Position numbers and translations under genes: made by a program
Shown: piece after piece, positions 33,525-42,835 of the stretch
Layout: each line of letters begins with the position of its first letter
How positions within the stretch are numbered: the stretch's first letter is position 1
Origin: JAVSMW01 sp032027005
GTDB lineage: Bacteria > Bacillota > Thermincolia > Thermincolales > UBA2595
DNA: 64,000 nucleotides
Assembly (NCBI GenBank): GCA_032027005.1
Contig: JAVSMW010000001.1
Coordinates: 348,356-412,355 of the forward strand
Reading direction: 5' to 3'
Notes under the pieces: model-generated
What the model was told of the DNA's origin: nothing
What the model saw: the letters and a program-made list of their open reading frames with translations, nothing else
Databases searched by the model: none

Positions 33525-34772
33525 TTATTGTAGGTTAGCTACTCGTTCAATTGGTGAAATGATATCCGTGATCCGGATTCCGAAGTTCTCATCAATAACG
33601 ACAACCTCACCTTTGGCCAGTAGTTTGCCATTTACCAGCAGATCAACCGGCTCTCCGGCCAGTTTGTCCAGCTCTACCACCGAGCCAGGTCCTAATGCCA
33701 AGACTTCCCTGATGGTTTTTCTGGATTTGCCAAGTTCGACAGTTATTTGCAGCGGGACATCCATAATCAAATCTATATTGGCCATCTCTTTAGGCTGATA
33801 ATTGGTCTGCAGGGGGGCAAAATGCACCGGCTGTACAGGAACTCCGGGTCCTGGGGCAGTATTTCTGACCTGGCCGGGCTGGGCAGCCGACGAGCCAAAC
33901 ATGTTATATGTCTGACCCATCATTGGCTCGGAGGCAGCTGCAACCTGCGCCGGAGCAGGTGATACAGGCTGCTGCATCACCTGTGGGGGAAACTCTGGCA
34001 TGGGCATCTCCGGAATGTCTGGTAGATCAAAACTTGCAGTAACCGGCTCCGAATCTGTCATTTCATCCATTAGGTTCTTCACCATGCTCTTGGCCAGATC
34101 TAACGGAATCAACTGCATTATTTCACTGTCAATCAGATCTTCGATAGTCACGCGAAAAGAAACCTTGACCAGGGTCTGGCCCTTTTGTCCGACAGCGCCC
34201 TTAAGTTCATCAGTAGAAAAGTTGACCATTTCCACGGCCGGAGGTGAAATTTCAACTCTTTCCTTGAGAATTGTAGACATAGCAGTGGAGGCTGAACCCA
34301 TCATCTGATTCATGGCCTCACTGATGGCACTCAGGTGAATTTCACCTAATTCAGAGGGCGGCACATACCCGTCTCCGCCCATCATCAGATCAACCATTAC
34401 CGAGGCATCTCGATCCTTGATAATAAGCACATTGGAACCGGCGAGCCCAACTACATACTCCACATCTACCAATACATATGGCAAAGGATAGTCCTGTCTG
34501 AACCGGTCAGGGTCTGTTAACTGGACAACCGGTGTAGTTATCTCCACTTTCTTGCCAAGCAGAATTGACAGTGCTGTAGCTGCAGAACCCATTACAATAT
34601 TGGCAACTTCGCCAACAGCGTCTTTTTCCATATCACTAAGACCACCCGCAGGAGTCAGCCCATATTCCTCTGTCATTGTTCTCTGCCTCTGTACAGGGGG
34701 CTCTTCTGAAGGCACCTTATCTGACCTCAACAAAGCATCTATTTCTTCCTGAGACAGAATCCCATCACTCAT
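33525..34772 (-). CDS. fliY: Flagellar switch phosphatase FliY
   Basis: C-ring protein combining a CheC-like CheY-P phosphatase with a FliN domain. The N-terminus (GILSQEEIDALL) matches the FliM/FliY CheY-binding peptide. Both phosphatase sites are intact (DAVGEVANIV; SAISEAMNQM). A proline- and methionine-rich linker (about residues 225-310) leads to the SpoA/FliN domain (NIDLIMDVPLQITVELGKS). The ATG at 34772 is preceded by GGAG at 9 nt and overlaps the fliM stop by 8 bases. Length is 415 residues. Confidence 0.95.
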   Translation of the reverse strand: MSDGILSQEEIDALLRSDKVPSEEPPVQRQRTMTEEYGLTPAGGLSDMEKDAVGEVANIVMGSAATALSILLGKKVEITTPVVQLTDPDRFRQDYPLPYVLVDVEYVVGLAGSNVLIIKDRDASVMVDLMMGGDGYVPPSELGEIHLSAISEAMNQMMGSASTAMSTILKERVEISPPAVEMVNFSTDELKGAVGQKGQTLVKVSFRVTIEDLIDSEIMQLIPLDLAKSMVKNLMDEMTDSEPVTASFDLPDIPEMPMPEFPPQVMQQPVSPAPAQVAAASEPMMGQTYNMFGSSAAQPGQVRNTAPGPGVPVQPVHFAPLQTNYQPKEMANIDLIMDVPLQITVELGKSRKTIREVLALGPGSVVELDKLAGEPVDLLVNGKLLAKGEVVVIDENFGIRITDIISPIERVANLQ

Positions 34773-35784
34773 CCTCTTCATCTCCTTCCGCTAAAACAGA
34801 AACAATCTGAACTGCCGTTTTACTGCCAACAATACCCGGCCGCCCGTAAAATTTACGTTTACTTCCCACAAGCAGCTCCACCATTTGATCAACTTTACTA
34901 TCCAGCATGATTACGTCCCCGGTCTGCAGTTCCAAAAGTTCCCCGACCTGAATGGTGGCCTTGCCTAATACCACAGAAAGGTTGACCGCCGCTTTCTCAA
35001 TGCGGCTTTTGATCCGCTGGATACTTTCGTTAGTCGACTCTTTACCTGTGCCGGCAAACCAATAGTGAGCAGAAAGCTTACTAATAATTGGTTCTAAGAC
35101 AATAAAAGGTATACATAAGTTTATCAGCCCCTCATTATCTCCGAACTGGGTTTTGAAGGATATCAAAACAACCATTTCGGAAGGTGAGACAATTTGGGTG
35201 AATAATGGATTTGATTCCATCATCTCCAGCTTGGGCTTGAACTGGATTACGTTATCCCACGCTTCTCTCAGGATGTCGAGAGTTCGGGATAAACTTTTTT
35301 CAATAACTACCCGTTCAATATCAGTCAGGTCACGGATTTTTTCCGGGGCCTCGCCTGGTCCCCCGAATAACCGGTCAATAATTGTAAAAATAATTGACGG
35401 TTGTATTTCCATAATGGCGTTCCCTTCCAGGGGAGTCATCTGGAAAATGTTCATTAGAGTAGGGTTAGGCAATGAACGGATAAATTCGTCATAAGTCAGC
35501 TGTTCAACTGAATGAACTGAAATCTGCACAACAGTACGCAGGTGAGCGGAGAAATATGTAGCCAGCAGACGGGCAAAATTTTCGTGAATTGCCTGCAGGG
35601 TATGGATTTGTTCTTTAGAAAATTTATTTGGCCTCTTGAAATCGTAAACCCTGATTTTTTTGGGGGTCTCATCAGACTTTTTCCTGGCAGACGACTGCAT
35701 ACCACTACCGCCAAAAGCAGGCTCTGATGGGGCTAAGGCCGATAACAGGGCATCTATTTCCTCCTGTGAAAGAATCTCACTCAC
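34765..35784 (-). CDS. fliM: Flagellar switch protein FliM
   Basis: C-ring protein that receives CheY-P. The 339-residue protein begins with the CheY-binding LSQEEIDALL, has the middle CheC-like domain without phosphatase residues (YDEFIRSLPNPTLMNIF; ADRLFGG-type IIDRLFGGPGE) and ends in a SpoA domain (about residues 255-330). The start is GTG with GGAGGTG upstream. It is coupled to fliY by an 8-base overlap. Confidence 0.95.
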   Translation of the reverse strand: MSEILSQEEIDALLSALAPSEPAFGGSGMQSSARKKSDETPKKIRVYDFKRPNKFSKEQIHTLQAIHENFARLLATYFSAHLRTVVQISVHSVEQLTYDEFIRSLPNPTLMNIFQMTPLEGNAIMEIQPSIIFTIIDRLFGGPGEAPEKIRDLTDIERVVIEKSLSRTLDILREAWDNVIQFKPKLEMMESNPLFTQIVSPSEMVVLISFKTQFGDNEGLINLCIPFIVLEPIISKLSAHYWFAGTGKESTNESIQRIKSRIEKAAVNLSVVLGKATIQVGELLELQTGDVIMLDSKVDQMVELLVGSKRKFYGRPGIVGSKTAVQIVSVLAEGDEEDE

Positions 35785-35808
35785 TTTGCTCTCACCTCCG
35801 TTTTCAGC

Positions 35809-36312
35809 TTACTGAACAACAAAACTTGTAAAATAAACACTGGAAATATTACCATTTAGCAATAAACCATTAATCTCCTTTTTTAAAGAGTCGGCCAGAT
35901 TTTCCATGGCTTTGGGTTTGGCCAGATCCTCTGCCTTATGTCCCCTAAGAACAATATTGATAGTATGCTGGATCTCAGGAGTCTTATTTTGTATTTCCTC
36001 TGACATTTTTGGATCAGGAAAGGCCAGCACTACTTTTACTTTAATAAAGCGGCTGCCGCCTTCATTGGCCAGGTTGGTGATATATTCCCCGGCATCAAAA
36101 GTTGTCCCAAGAGTCGCACTTTTGACCTTGCCAAACCCATCACCTTTGGCCGGTTCGCCTTTGTCCAAGGTTTTAAATGCCAACATGGCTACCCCAAATG
36201 ATATCCCGGCGGCAAGGATAATAATAACAACTCCCGCAATAATCAATTTTAGCGTACTGGTAGATTTCGGCTGTTTTTCAACACCCTCTGCCGCATTGGT
36301 TTCTTCGACCAT
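35809..36312 (-). CDS. fliL: Flagellar basal-body protein FliL
   Basis: Stator-associated protein. The 167-residue protein has one membrane helix (about residues 23-47), a linker, and a periplasm-side domain with DAGEYITNLANEGGSRFIKVKV, typical of FliL. Ends YFTSFVVQ. Strong ribosome site (AGGGGGG). Confidence 0.92.
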   Translation of the reverse strand: MVEETNAAEGVEKQPKSTSTLKLIIAGVVIIILAAGISFGVAMLAFKTLDKGEPAKGDGFGKVKSATLGTTFDAGEYITNLANEGGSRFIKVKVVLAFPDPKMSEEIQNKTPEIQHTINIVLRGHKAEDLAKPKAMENLADSLKKEINGLLLNGNISSVYFTSFVVQ

Positions 36313-36351
36313 AAATGATATCCCCCCTGTTTGTCACACTGGTCATTTGAG

Positions 36352-36570
36352 TTATATATCTGTATCTAAACCACTTTGATCTATAATTTTAGTCCCGATT
36401 GCCCGGCGGTAGGCAAGCACTTTATCTATCACTTCATCCAGAGAATCCCTGACAATAAATTTGTCGCCATTGGTCAAGGTAATCACTGTATCAGGCGTAC
36501 AATCAATAAATTCTATCAGTTCGGCATTTATCACAAAATCCACACCATTTATTCTGGTCACCCTGATCAT
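36352..36570 (-). CDS. swrD: Flagellar protein FlbD/SwrD
   Basis: A 72-residue protein beginning MIRVTRINGVDFVINAELIE, the hallmark of the FlbD family (B. subtilis YlzI/SwrD). In B. subtilis it raises flagellar motor power and is needed for swarming. The position between flgE and fliL is the conserved one. The ATG has GGGG at 5 nt. Confidence 0.92.
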   Translation of the reverse strand: MIRVTRINGVDFVINAELIEFIDCTPDTVITLTNGDKFIVRDSLDEVIDKVLAYRRAIGTKIIDQSGLDTDI

Positions 36571-36589
36571 CCCAACCCCTTCTTTCTTA

Positions 36590-36628
36590 AGGGGAAGCAG
36601 GAGGGGTTGTCCCCCGCCCCTGCTCCCT
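36590..36628 (-). repeat. Large hairpin between flgE and swrD
   Basis: AGGGGAAGCAGGAGGGG folds against CCCCCGCCCCTGCTCCCT as an imperfect stem of about 15 bp with a 4-nt loop. It occupies the 81-base gap between flgE and swrD. Confidence 0.55.
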
Positions 36629-36651
36629 GTCTGCCTCTGAATACAGATCTG

Positions 36652-37953
36652 TTAACGTTTGAGATTGACCAGTTCCTGCAGCATTTCGTCAGATGTGGTA
36701 ATGATTCTGGAGTTCGCCTGGAATCCCCGCTGAGTAATGATCATGTCGGTAAATTCCTGGGACAAGTCTACATTAGACATTTCCAATGCCCCCGGAGTAA
36801 TCTCGCCCCGCCCGCCGGTACCGGCTGTACCAATCTGGGCAGCACCGGAGTTGTTAGTTTCGGAGTAGACATTACCGCCTGCTTTGGAAAGCCCTCCAGG
36901 GTTAGAGAAATTAGCTATAGCCACCTGGGCTAACTGTTTAGATATCCCATTGGAAAACTGGCCGGTAATCACACCGGTCTTATCAACCGCAAATCCCGTC
37001 AGGGTGCCTGCTTCGGCACCGTCCTGATAAGTCATCTGCACAGTGGTAGCCCCGGCAAACTGGGATGCCCCGGAAAAGTCCAAAGTAATGGCAGGTAGGT
37101 CACCGGCTGGCACAGGCGTAGCGGTGGAGAAATTCTGAGCTGTGGGATTTACCGGCTGACCGGAAATAGTAACCTGCGGATCAGTCAAGAAAGTCCCATC
37201 AGGATTAAATGCAATATCCTGACCAATGTTAATTGTCATCCAGGCAGGATTTGTCGGATTAGCCGCATCACCTGAGGTATCAGACACAGTCCAAGTATTA
37301 TCACCATTATTCTGCAGATAAATATATGCTGTGTGGCTGTTACCCAGAGAGTCAAAAACATTGGCAGTCAGACCGACTTCACCCACAGTCGGGGGGCCTG
37401 CATTATACACTACGGTGTTGGCATTAAGGTTTCCGCTAAACTCTACTGCGGAAGTAGGCTGGGAAATGGAAACACCTTTGCTAACAACTATTCCTGATAT
37501 TAACTGGGTTGTATCGATGGCTCCGGTGGTCGCGTCAGCATTCCACCCCTGGACTTGAAGCCCATTTCCGTTTATCAGGCTGCCGGCAGCGTCAAAATCG
37601 AAATTTCCCCCTCTGGTATAGTATTTATTGCTCCCATTAGCCACTATAAACAAACCGTCTCCGTCTACCATCATATCTGTGGTTTTGCCTGTTGTTTCGG
37701 AACTGCCCTGGGTATGCACAATATCTATACTTCCCACCGTGACACCAAGTCCGACCTGCTGCGGGTTGGTACCTCCTCTGCCGCCCTGGGGAGAAGATGC
37801 CCCGCGAATATTTTGGCTTAACATATCCTGGAATATAACTTTACTTCTTTTGTACCCTACTGTATTAACATTAGCGATGTTATTACCGATAACATCCATC
37901 CGGGTTTGATGATTTCTTAAACCTGAAACCCCGGCAAACATGGAACGCATCAT
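36652..37953 (-). CDS. flgE: Flagellar hook protein FlgE
   Basis: Structural subunit of the hook. The 433-residue protein has the N-terminal rod/hook signature (SGLRNHQTRMDVIGNNIANVNT, in the first 35 residues), variable central D1/D2 domains (about 90-350) and the C-terminal SNVDLSQEFTDMIITQRGFQ helix typical of axial proteins. Two ATGs in tandem are available; GGAGG lies at 10 nt. flgE is the most abundantly needed product of the operon, and hairpins flank it on both sides. Confidence 0.95.
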   Translation of the reverse strand: MMRSMFAGVSGLRNHQTRMDVIGNNIANVNTVGYKRSKVIFQDMLSQNIRGASSPQGGRGGTNPQQVGLGVTVGSIDIVHTQGSSETTGKTTDMMVDGDGLFIVANGSNKYYTRGGNFDFDAAGSLINGNGLQVQGWNADATTGAIDTTQLISGIVVSKGVSISQPTSAVEFSGNLNANTVVYNAGPPTVGEVGLTANVFDSLGNSHTAYIYLQNNGDNTWTVSDTSGDAANPTNPAWMTINIGQDIAFNPDGTFLTDPQVTISGQPVNPTAQNFSTATPVPAGDLPAITLDFSGASQFAGATTVQMTYQDGAEAGTLTGFAVDKTGVITGQFSNGISKQLAQVAIANFSNPGGLSKAGGNVYSETNNSGAAQIGTAGTGGRGEITPGALEMSNVDLSQEFTDMIITQRGFQANSRIITTSDEMLQELVNLKR

Positions 37954-37986
37954 ATTTTCCCAACCTCCAGATATAGTTTTTATTGC

Positions 37987-38038
37987 GGACCGTATCTGTC
38001 ATTCAACGGTCTGGGGCTTCCTCAAGAGGTCCAGCCCC
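37987..38038 (-). repeat. Two stem-loops in the flgE leader
   Basis: GGACCGT / ACGGTC (37987-38011) and GGGGCT-CCTC / GAGG-AGCCCC (38013-38038). The second begins in the stop codon of the preceding gene. Together they fill most of the 84-base gap ahead of flgE; no T-tract follows. Confidence 0.55.
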
Positions 38039-38421
38039 TAAATTATCACGGCACTGTCTATGTTTGTGAATACATGATCCTTCATGCTTATGCTGTCCAC
38101 AGCCGTGACAACTGTTTTGTTCCTGACGCTGACTACTAAGGCCAGCCTGTCCATCATGATCAGGGAATCCCGGGAACCTTTCTGAGCCGCCTTATCGACA
38201 GCACTGCCGATTTTTGCCAGATCAGCCGTAGACAGTTGAATATTCCTTTGGGCCAGCCTCTCTTTAGCATGGGCTGAAAATTTCAGCTCGCTTTTTGCCG
38301 CCTGCCCCAGGACGTCTTTAAAGGGGATTTGAACTGCTCCCTCATTTTTCCCCGGCTTTTCCGGGCCTTTGGAAGGAACAACGGGGATAATCGGCTGGGG
38401 AAAATAAATCTTATCGACCAT
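38038..38421 (-). CDS. Flagellar operon protein, TIGR02530 family
   Basis: A 127-residue protein of the small family found next to flgD/flgE in Firmicutes and Spirochaetes. The core is KFSAHAKERLAQRNIQLS (about residues 52-69) and MMDRLALVVSVRNKTVVTAVD (about 95-115). The biochemical role is unknown; the position suggests a function in hook assembly. The ATG has GAGGTG. Confidence 0.88.
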   Translation of the reverse strand: MVDKIYFPQPIIPVVPSKGPEKPGKNEGAVQIPFKDVLGQAAKSELKFSAHAKERLAQRNIQLSTADLAKIGSAVDKAAQKGSRDSLIMMDRLALVVSVRNKTVVTAVDSISMKDHVFTNIDSAVII

Positions 38422-38449
38422 GGCACTGCACCTCCATGTGCATATTCCG

Positions 38450-38905
38450 TTAAAGTTTTACTTCTGAGATATAACTGATTGGCACGGTTTTACCGTTGAC
38501 AACCACATGCGGTACATTGTTAATAAGCTTCATCCCTGTCACCACACCTGAAATCGCTTCGGGGACGGTTCCTGCTTCCGGATCAACAGGCGTTAAAGCA
38601 CTGACCTGGCGGCCAATCATGCTGAGAGCCTGGCTGATTGTGGCTTCTCTTAAGGCAGATTCCTGATTGACGACCAGCTTTGCAAAGCCGCCGGCCATAT
38701 TGTTCATCTGTTCCAGGGAACTGAACTGGGCCATTTGGGCAATAAAATCCTTATTATCTGTTGGTTCTATGGGGTCCTGGTATTTAAGCTGTGTAATCAA
38801 GAGCTTCAGAAAATCGTCTTTACCCAGAATGTTTTTTACGGCATTTGTTGCGGCCTGGCCTGTGCCGCCGTTGCTGCTGCCACCGCTAACTCCATCTACT
38901 GCCAT
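38450..38905 (-). CDS. flgD: Hook scaffolding protein FlgD
   Basis: Caps the growing hook. The N-terminal LGKDDFLKLLITQLKYQDP...DNKDFIAQMAQFSSLEQM (in two stretches) defines the family. At 151 residues it is the short Gram-positive form lacking the full C-terminal domain. The ATG at 38905 has AGGAGG at 8 nt; a GTG three codons upstream is too close. Confidence 0.94.
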   Translation of the reverse strand: MAVDGVSGGSSNGGTGQAATNAVKNILGKDDFLKLLITQLKYQDPIEPTDNKDFIAQMAQFSSLEQMNNMAGGFAKLVVNQESALREATISQALSMIGRQVSALTPVDPEAGTVPEAISGVVTGMKLINNVPHVVVNGKTVPISYISEVKL

Positions 38906-38917
38906 TTGGTTCACCTC

Positions 38918-40402
38918 CTATGCCTTAAAATCCACTGAATTACCATAATAAGCCTGGGTGTTCCTGGCTTCCAGATCGGTCAGGAAAACTTTTTCAAATT
39001 CTGCCTCATTTAAAGCCCGGGCCGATTCACCCTGCCTGCCGGAATTACGATAATATTGGGGGTTTTGCTGCTGATGTCCAGAGTAATCTTTTTGGGTATT
39101 GACATTTACCACCAGCTGGTCTACCTTAATTCCCTGCTGCGCCAAAGAATCTTTGAGGGTATTAAGATTTGCTTCAATGACTTCTTTGACACGATAGCTT
39201 TCAGTATTAAATTTGGCGGTCACCAATCCGTTTTCTGAGGTTATGCTTAGATTCATCTTGCCTAAAAAGTCAGGTTTAAGCTGAATCTGCAGCTTAGTGG
39301 TCCCCGGTGAGACCAACAGCCTGGCCTTTTGGGTAATCTGGCTAAAGATAACCTGGGTTATCCTGGGGACGCTGACCGGTGGTTCCGGTATCTTGGTGTT
39401 TGAGCCCCAGGCTGGTTCCCCCTCGGTATTTGCTAAGACTACCTGACCTTTCATGTTTAACTGCAAAGTCTTTTCAGAACCTTCCCCTTGATTACCCTGC
39501 TGGATCTCAACAGATTTGGCTTCTGATGGACCAAGTTCAGCCTGTTTAAACTCAATTAGCCTTTTTTCCGGCAGTTTACCTTCGAATGTTCCGGTTTTAG
39601 CTTGTCTGGCTTCATTCAGGGTGGCTTCAGTGATCTTAGCTTCACCCAAGTTAGGTTCAAATGGTCCAGTGTCTGGTGAATCAGCCTCCGGCTGTTTGTC
39701 TCCGGCTGCCCTAACTTCCCTTTGACCAATAAACTTACCAAATGATCCTGCCACACTGTTTCGGCCTGCTTTAGCCCGTTCACCGGCCTCAGCCGACAAA
39801 CCCGGATCATGCTCTGAAGTCAAATGCTGATTTTTAACTGTTTCACCGGTCGCTGAAGTCTCACCGGCTGTTGTAATCTCAACTACAGCCTGCAGTTTTG
39901 CAAGAATAGCCGCACTCTGCTCCGGATCCAGTTTAGCCAGGGCATCGGCCAGTTTGCTCAGGAAATCGTGTTCAACAGGGATATTATGACCTGTCAGATT
40001 AAGGCCGGCCAATAATTCCTGAGGGATAACACTGAGTATTTCACTAAGCTGACCTGGTGAGTCAACTTCAGCATTGATGTTCAGCCCCAACTGCTGCAAA
40101 ATTTCCTGGAGCTGGGCCATGATTTCCTGCAAATCCCCGCGCTCTTGTGTCAGGTCGTGGATCGCGATAACAGAAGCAGGGGCTGTATTACTGTCCAAGG
40201 TCTTTAAAGTTTCAGGTTTTTGCTGTCCGGGATCAGTGCCACTTGGCCGCTTTAATTCCCTGGCGGCCTGCTCAAATGTTCGGGCAAAAGCAGGCTGTCT
40301 GGTTTGAGAGCGCGAACCATAACTACTGCTCCGGACAGGCTTAGTAGAATTACCTGTTTCAACCGGTTTGGCTGTAAATGCCATAAAAGGTACTGCTTGC
40401 AC
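38918..40402 (-). CDS. fliK: Flagellar hook-length control protein FliK
   Basis: Molecular ruler and export-switch trigger. The 494-residue protein has a long low-complexity N-terminal part (about residues 1-340, rich in A, E, K, Q and T) with repeated AE-rich segments such as EAKITEATLNEARQAKTG, and a C-terminal Flg_hook domain (about 350-450) with LQIQLKPDFLGKMNLSI. The start is GTG with AGGAGGTG at about 8 nt. The ruler part varies freely between species, so only the C-terminal domain is diagnostic. Confidence 0.9.
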   Translation of the reverse strand: MQAVPFMAFTAKPVETGNSTKPVRSSSYGSRSQTRQPAFARTFEQAARELKRPSGTDPGQQKPETLKTLDSNTAPASVIAIHDLTQERGDLQEIMAQLQEILQQLGLNINAEVDSPGQLSEILSVIPQELLAGLNLTGHNIPVEHDFLSKLADALAKLDPEQSAAILAKLQAVVEITTAGETSATGETVKNQHLTSEHDPGLSAEAGERAKAGRNSVAGSFGKFIGQREVRAAGDKQPEADSPDTGPFEPNLGEAKITEATLNEARQAKTGTFEGKLPEKRLIEFKQAELGPSEAKSVEIQQGNQGEGSEKTLQLNMKGQVVLANTEGEPAWGSNTKIPEPPVSVPRITQVIFSQITQKARLLVSPGTTKLQIQLKPDFLGKMNLSITSENGLVTAKFNTESYRVKEVIEANLNTLKDSLAQQGIKVDQLVVNVNTQKDYSGHQQQNPQYYRNSGRQGESARALNEAEFEKVFLTDLEARNTQAYYGNSVDFKA

Positions 40403-40430
40403 ATTTTCACCTCCTTTCTATGCCTGTGAC

Positions 40431-41024
40431 TTATTGTTTCATCTTATCTGTCAGTTTTGCTGCCCGGCCAGGCTCCATTGCACTTAATATCTTGGCGACC
40501 TGGTCATTTTCTAATTTTTCGAGAATTCCTATCACAACATCATCTGACAGTTCTTCCATTATTTTCACAGCTGCATCTGGTTTCATCTCCCCATAATAAT
40601 TACCCAGACTATCGTAATTAACTTTAGGGGTCTTAAGTGTCTTAATCTCCAGTTGAAGTGCATCCAAATTTTTCTGGATGGTATTTTTGGCTTCATTTAA
40701 GCTCGTTTTTTCCTGGTTGGCAATTTCCAGTTTCTTTTGCAGTTCTCCTGTTTCTGTACGCAATGAATCTAATTCTTTCTGAAGTTTCCGGTTTTCGCTC
40801 TCAAGTTTATTGATTTCGTCTTCCCGGGGATTTTTCGTACCCGCCGGTGTACCGATATCATTATTCATACTAGGCGGCAGGATCTTGCCAATAACGGGCA
40901 GTTGCTGAGCGTTTTTATATATATTCCAGACAGCCAGGTAATCCAGAACCCAAAGGGTCCCTACTAATAACCCAAGGCTCAGGAAAACTATGAACACCGT
41001 AGAAATTACCCGTTTTAACCACAT
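40431..41024 (-). CDS. MotE/YlxF-type magnesium-transporter-N-domain protein
   Basis: A 197-residue protein with a membrane anchor (about residues 7-30), a coiled coil (about 65-125) and a C-terminal MgtE-N domain (about 135-195) containing YYGEMKPDAAVKIMEELS and KILSAMEPGRAAKL. MotE relatives act as chaperone of MotC in alphaproteobacteria; in Firmicutes the gene is always next to fliJ and fliK, but the role is less clear. Clear ribosome site (AGGAGG). Confidence 0.85.
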   Translation of the reverse strand: MWLKRVISTVFIVFLSLGLLVGTLWVLDYLAVWNIYKNAQQLPVIGKILPPSMNNDIGTPAGTKNPREDEINKLESENRKLQKELDSLRTETGELQKKLEIANQEKTSLNEAKNTIQKNLDALQLEIKTLKTPKVNYDSLGNYYGEMKPDAAVKIMEELSDDVVIGILEKLENDQVAKILSAMEPGRAAKLTDKMKQ

Positions 41025-41041
41025 TAATCAATAACCTCCTG

Positions 41042-41494
41042 TTATACTGCTGAATCCTTACGTAGAAAGTTCACAGTGGCCATCTCATCAATCTGTTTTT
41101 GCTCTTCCCACAGGCACTCCTGGACATAGGCCCGGTAATGTTTGGTCCTGAGGTTCTCCAGAATTTTGCGTTCCTGTATAATCTGCACCAGTTTTTGTCT
41201 TGCCTTTTCCATAGCCTGGCGTGATTCTTCGGTAACGGTTTCCTGCTGCCTGATGCGTTCAAGCAGCACCGGTATATAAACCTGATAATTCAAAAGATCG
41301 GAGATGTTTATCAAGTTACTTTGTTTCCCCCGTAATGTTTCCTGGAGGTCCAGAAGCCTTAAACGCAGGGAAGTCAGGACGTTGGTGTTTTCCAGAAAAA
41401 TTTTGGTGGCTTCGGCCAGGGCCTCTTCCTGTAATTCTTCCCTTTTATGCTTAACATCCAGTGATGTCTGTAATTTAAAGATAAATTGTTTCAC
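41042..41494 (-). CDS. fliJ: Flagellar export chaperone FliJ
   Basis: The 150-residue protein is almost entirely an antiparallel coiled coil, starts FKLQTSLDVKHKREE as FliJ proteins do, and follows fliI. It activates the FliI-FlhA export engine. The start is GTG. Sequence conservation is weak; context and coiled-coil character carry the call. Confidence 0.9.
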   Translation of the reverse strand: MKQFIFKLQTSLDVKHKREELQEEALAEATKIFLENTNVLTSLRLRLLDLQETLRGKQSNLINISDLLNYQVYIPVLLERIRQQETVTEESRQAMEKARQKLVQIIQERKILENLRTKHYRAYVQECLWEEQKQIDEMATVNFLRKDSAV

Positions 41495-41512
41495 TTTGCT
41501 CCATCCCCCTGT

Positions 41513-42835
41513 TTATGCTGACAAAGGTATCCCCATAACAGATTCAAGGATAGCAACGGCCTCATCCAGAGAAAACCGCTCATTAATATTTTGCTGCAAA
41601 AATTCATGGACATAATTTATTTTGGAGATCGCATAATCAACCCTGGGGTTACTTCCGGCAGCATACGCCCCTATATCTATCAGGTCTTTGGCATCCTTGT
41701 AAGCGGCCATAATGCTTCTCACTTCGCGGGCTGCGTGAAGATGGTTCTGGTCAGCAATATCATTCATTAAGCGGCTGACACTGGCTAAGATGTCAATGGC
41801 CGGGTAATGGTTCTGCATAGCCAGATCCCGGTTCAGCACGATGTGGCCGTCCAGGATTCCCCTGACGGCATCAGCCACAGGCTCGTTGGTATCATCACCC
41901 TCCACCAATACCGTATAGAGACCGGTAATTGTCCCTTTGGCAGCTGTCCCTGACCTTTCCAGCAATTTCGGCAGCAGGGCAAAAACTGAAGGTGTATATC
42001 CCCTGGTGGCAGGCGGCTCTCCTACTGCCAGGCCAACCTCGCGCTGAGACATGGCATACCGGGTGACAGAATCCATCATCAGCATAACATCCAAGCCCTG
42101 GTCACGGAAATACTCGGCTATTGTGGTTGCCACCAGTGCTCCTTTCAGTCTCACCAAGGCTGGCTGATCCGATGTGGCCACGATTACCACTGACCGGGCG
42201 AGCCCCTCGGCCCCCAGATCCTTTTCTATAAACTCTCTGACTTCCCGGCCGCGCTCACCCACCAGTGAAATAATATTAACATCAGCAGAAGTATTACGGG
42301 CCACCATCCCCAAGAGCGTACTCTTGCCAACACCACTGCCGGCAAAAATCCCAACCCGCTGACCTTTACCTATAGTCAATAAACCGTCAATAGCCTTAAC
42401 ACCCAGAGACAAACGCTCACTTATCCTTTCCCGCTCCAGAGGGTTTAAGGGGCTGCCATTAACAGGATAGTCACCGTTATACTCGATGGGGCCCTTTCCA
42501 TCCAGGGGATTTCCCAAGCCATCGATGACACGCCCTAAGAGCTTAGGTCCTACCCCTACCCGGAAGCTGTCACCTGCTGCCACAACCTGGCAGCCGGGGC
42601 CAATCCCTTTTAGCTCACCTAAAGGCATCAGCAGAATTTTATTTTCTTTAAATCCGACAACCTCGGCCTGCAGCCTGGGTGAGCCGTAATTTGGATAGAT
42701 ATAACACAATTCGCCCAGATTGGCACCAGGGCCATGAGACTCAATAATCAATCCGATAACCTGGGTTACCTTGCCGTTAGTCTTAATGGGTTCAGTTTTT
42801 TCGATGGCCTGATAATACTTTGCAAACTCAAACAT
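41513..42835 (-). CDS. fliI: Flagellar export ATPase FliI
   Basis: Hexameric F1-beta-like ATPase of the type III export system. At 440 residues it has the Walker A FAGSGVGKST (residues 164-173), the family signature TRGYTPSVFALLPKLLERSG (about 280-299) and the ATP-binding MMDSVTRYAMSQREVGLA. The ATG overlaps the fliH stop by 8 bases, so the stator FliH and the ATPase are co-translated. Confidence 0.96.
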   Translation of the reverse strand: MFEFAKYYQAIEKTEPIKTNGKVTQVIGLIIESHGPGANLGELCYIYPNYGSPRLQAEVVGFKENKILLMPLGELKGIGPGCQVVAAGDSFRVGVGPKLLGRVIDGLGNPLDGKGPIEYNGDYPVNGSPLNPLERERISERLSLGVKAIDGLLTIGKGQRVGIFAGSGVGKSTLLGMVARNTSADVNIISLVGERGREVREFIEKDLGAEGLARSVVIVATSDQPALVRLKGALVATTIAEYFRDQGLDVMLMMDSVTRYAMSQREVGLAVGEPPATRGYTPSVFALLPKLLERSGTAAKGTITGLYTVLVEGDDTNEPVADAVRGILDGHIVLNRDLAMQNHYPAIDILASVSRLMNDIADQNHLHAAREVRSIMAAYKDAKDLIDIGAYAAGSNPRVDYAISKINYVHEFLQQNINERFSLDEAVAILESVMGIPLSA

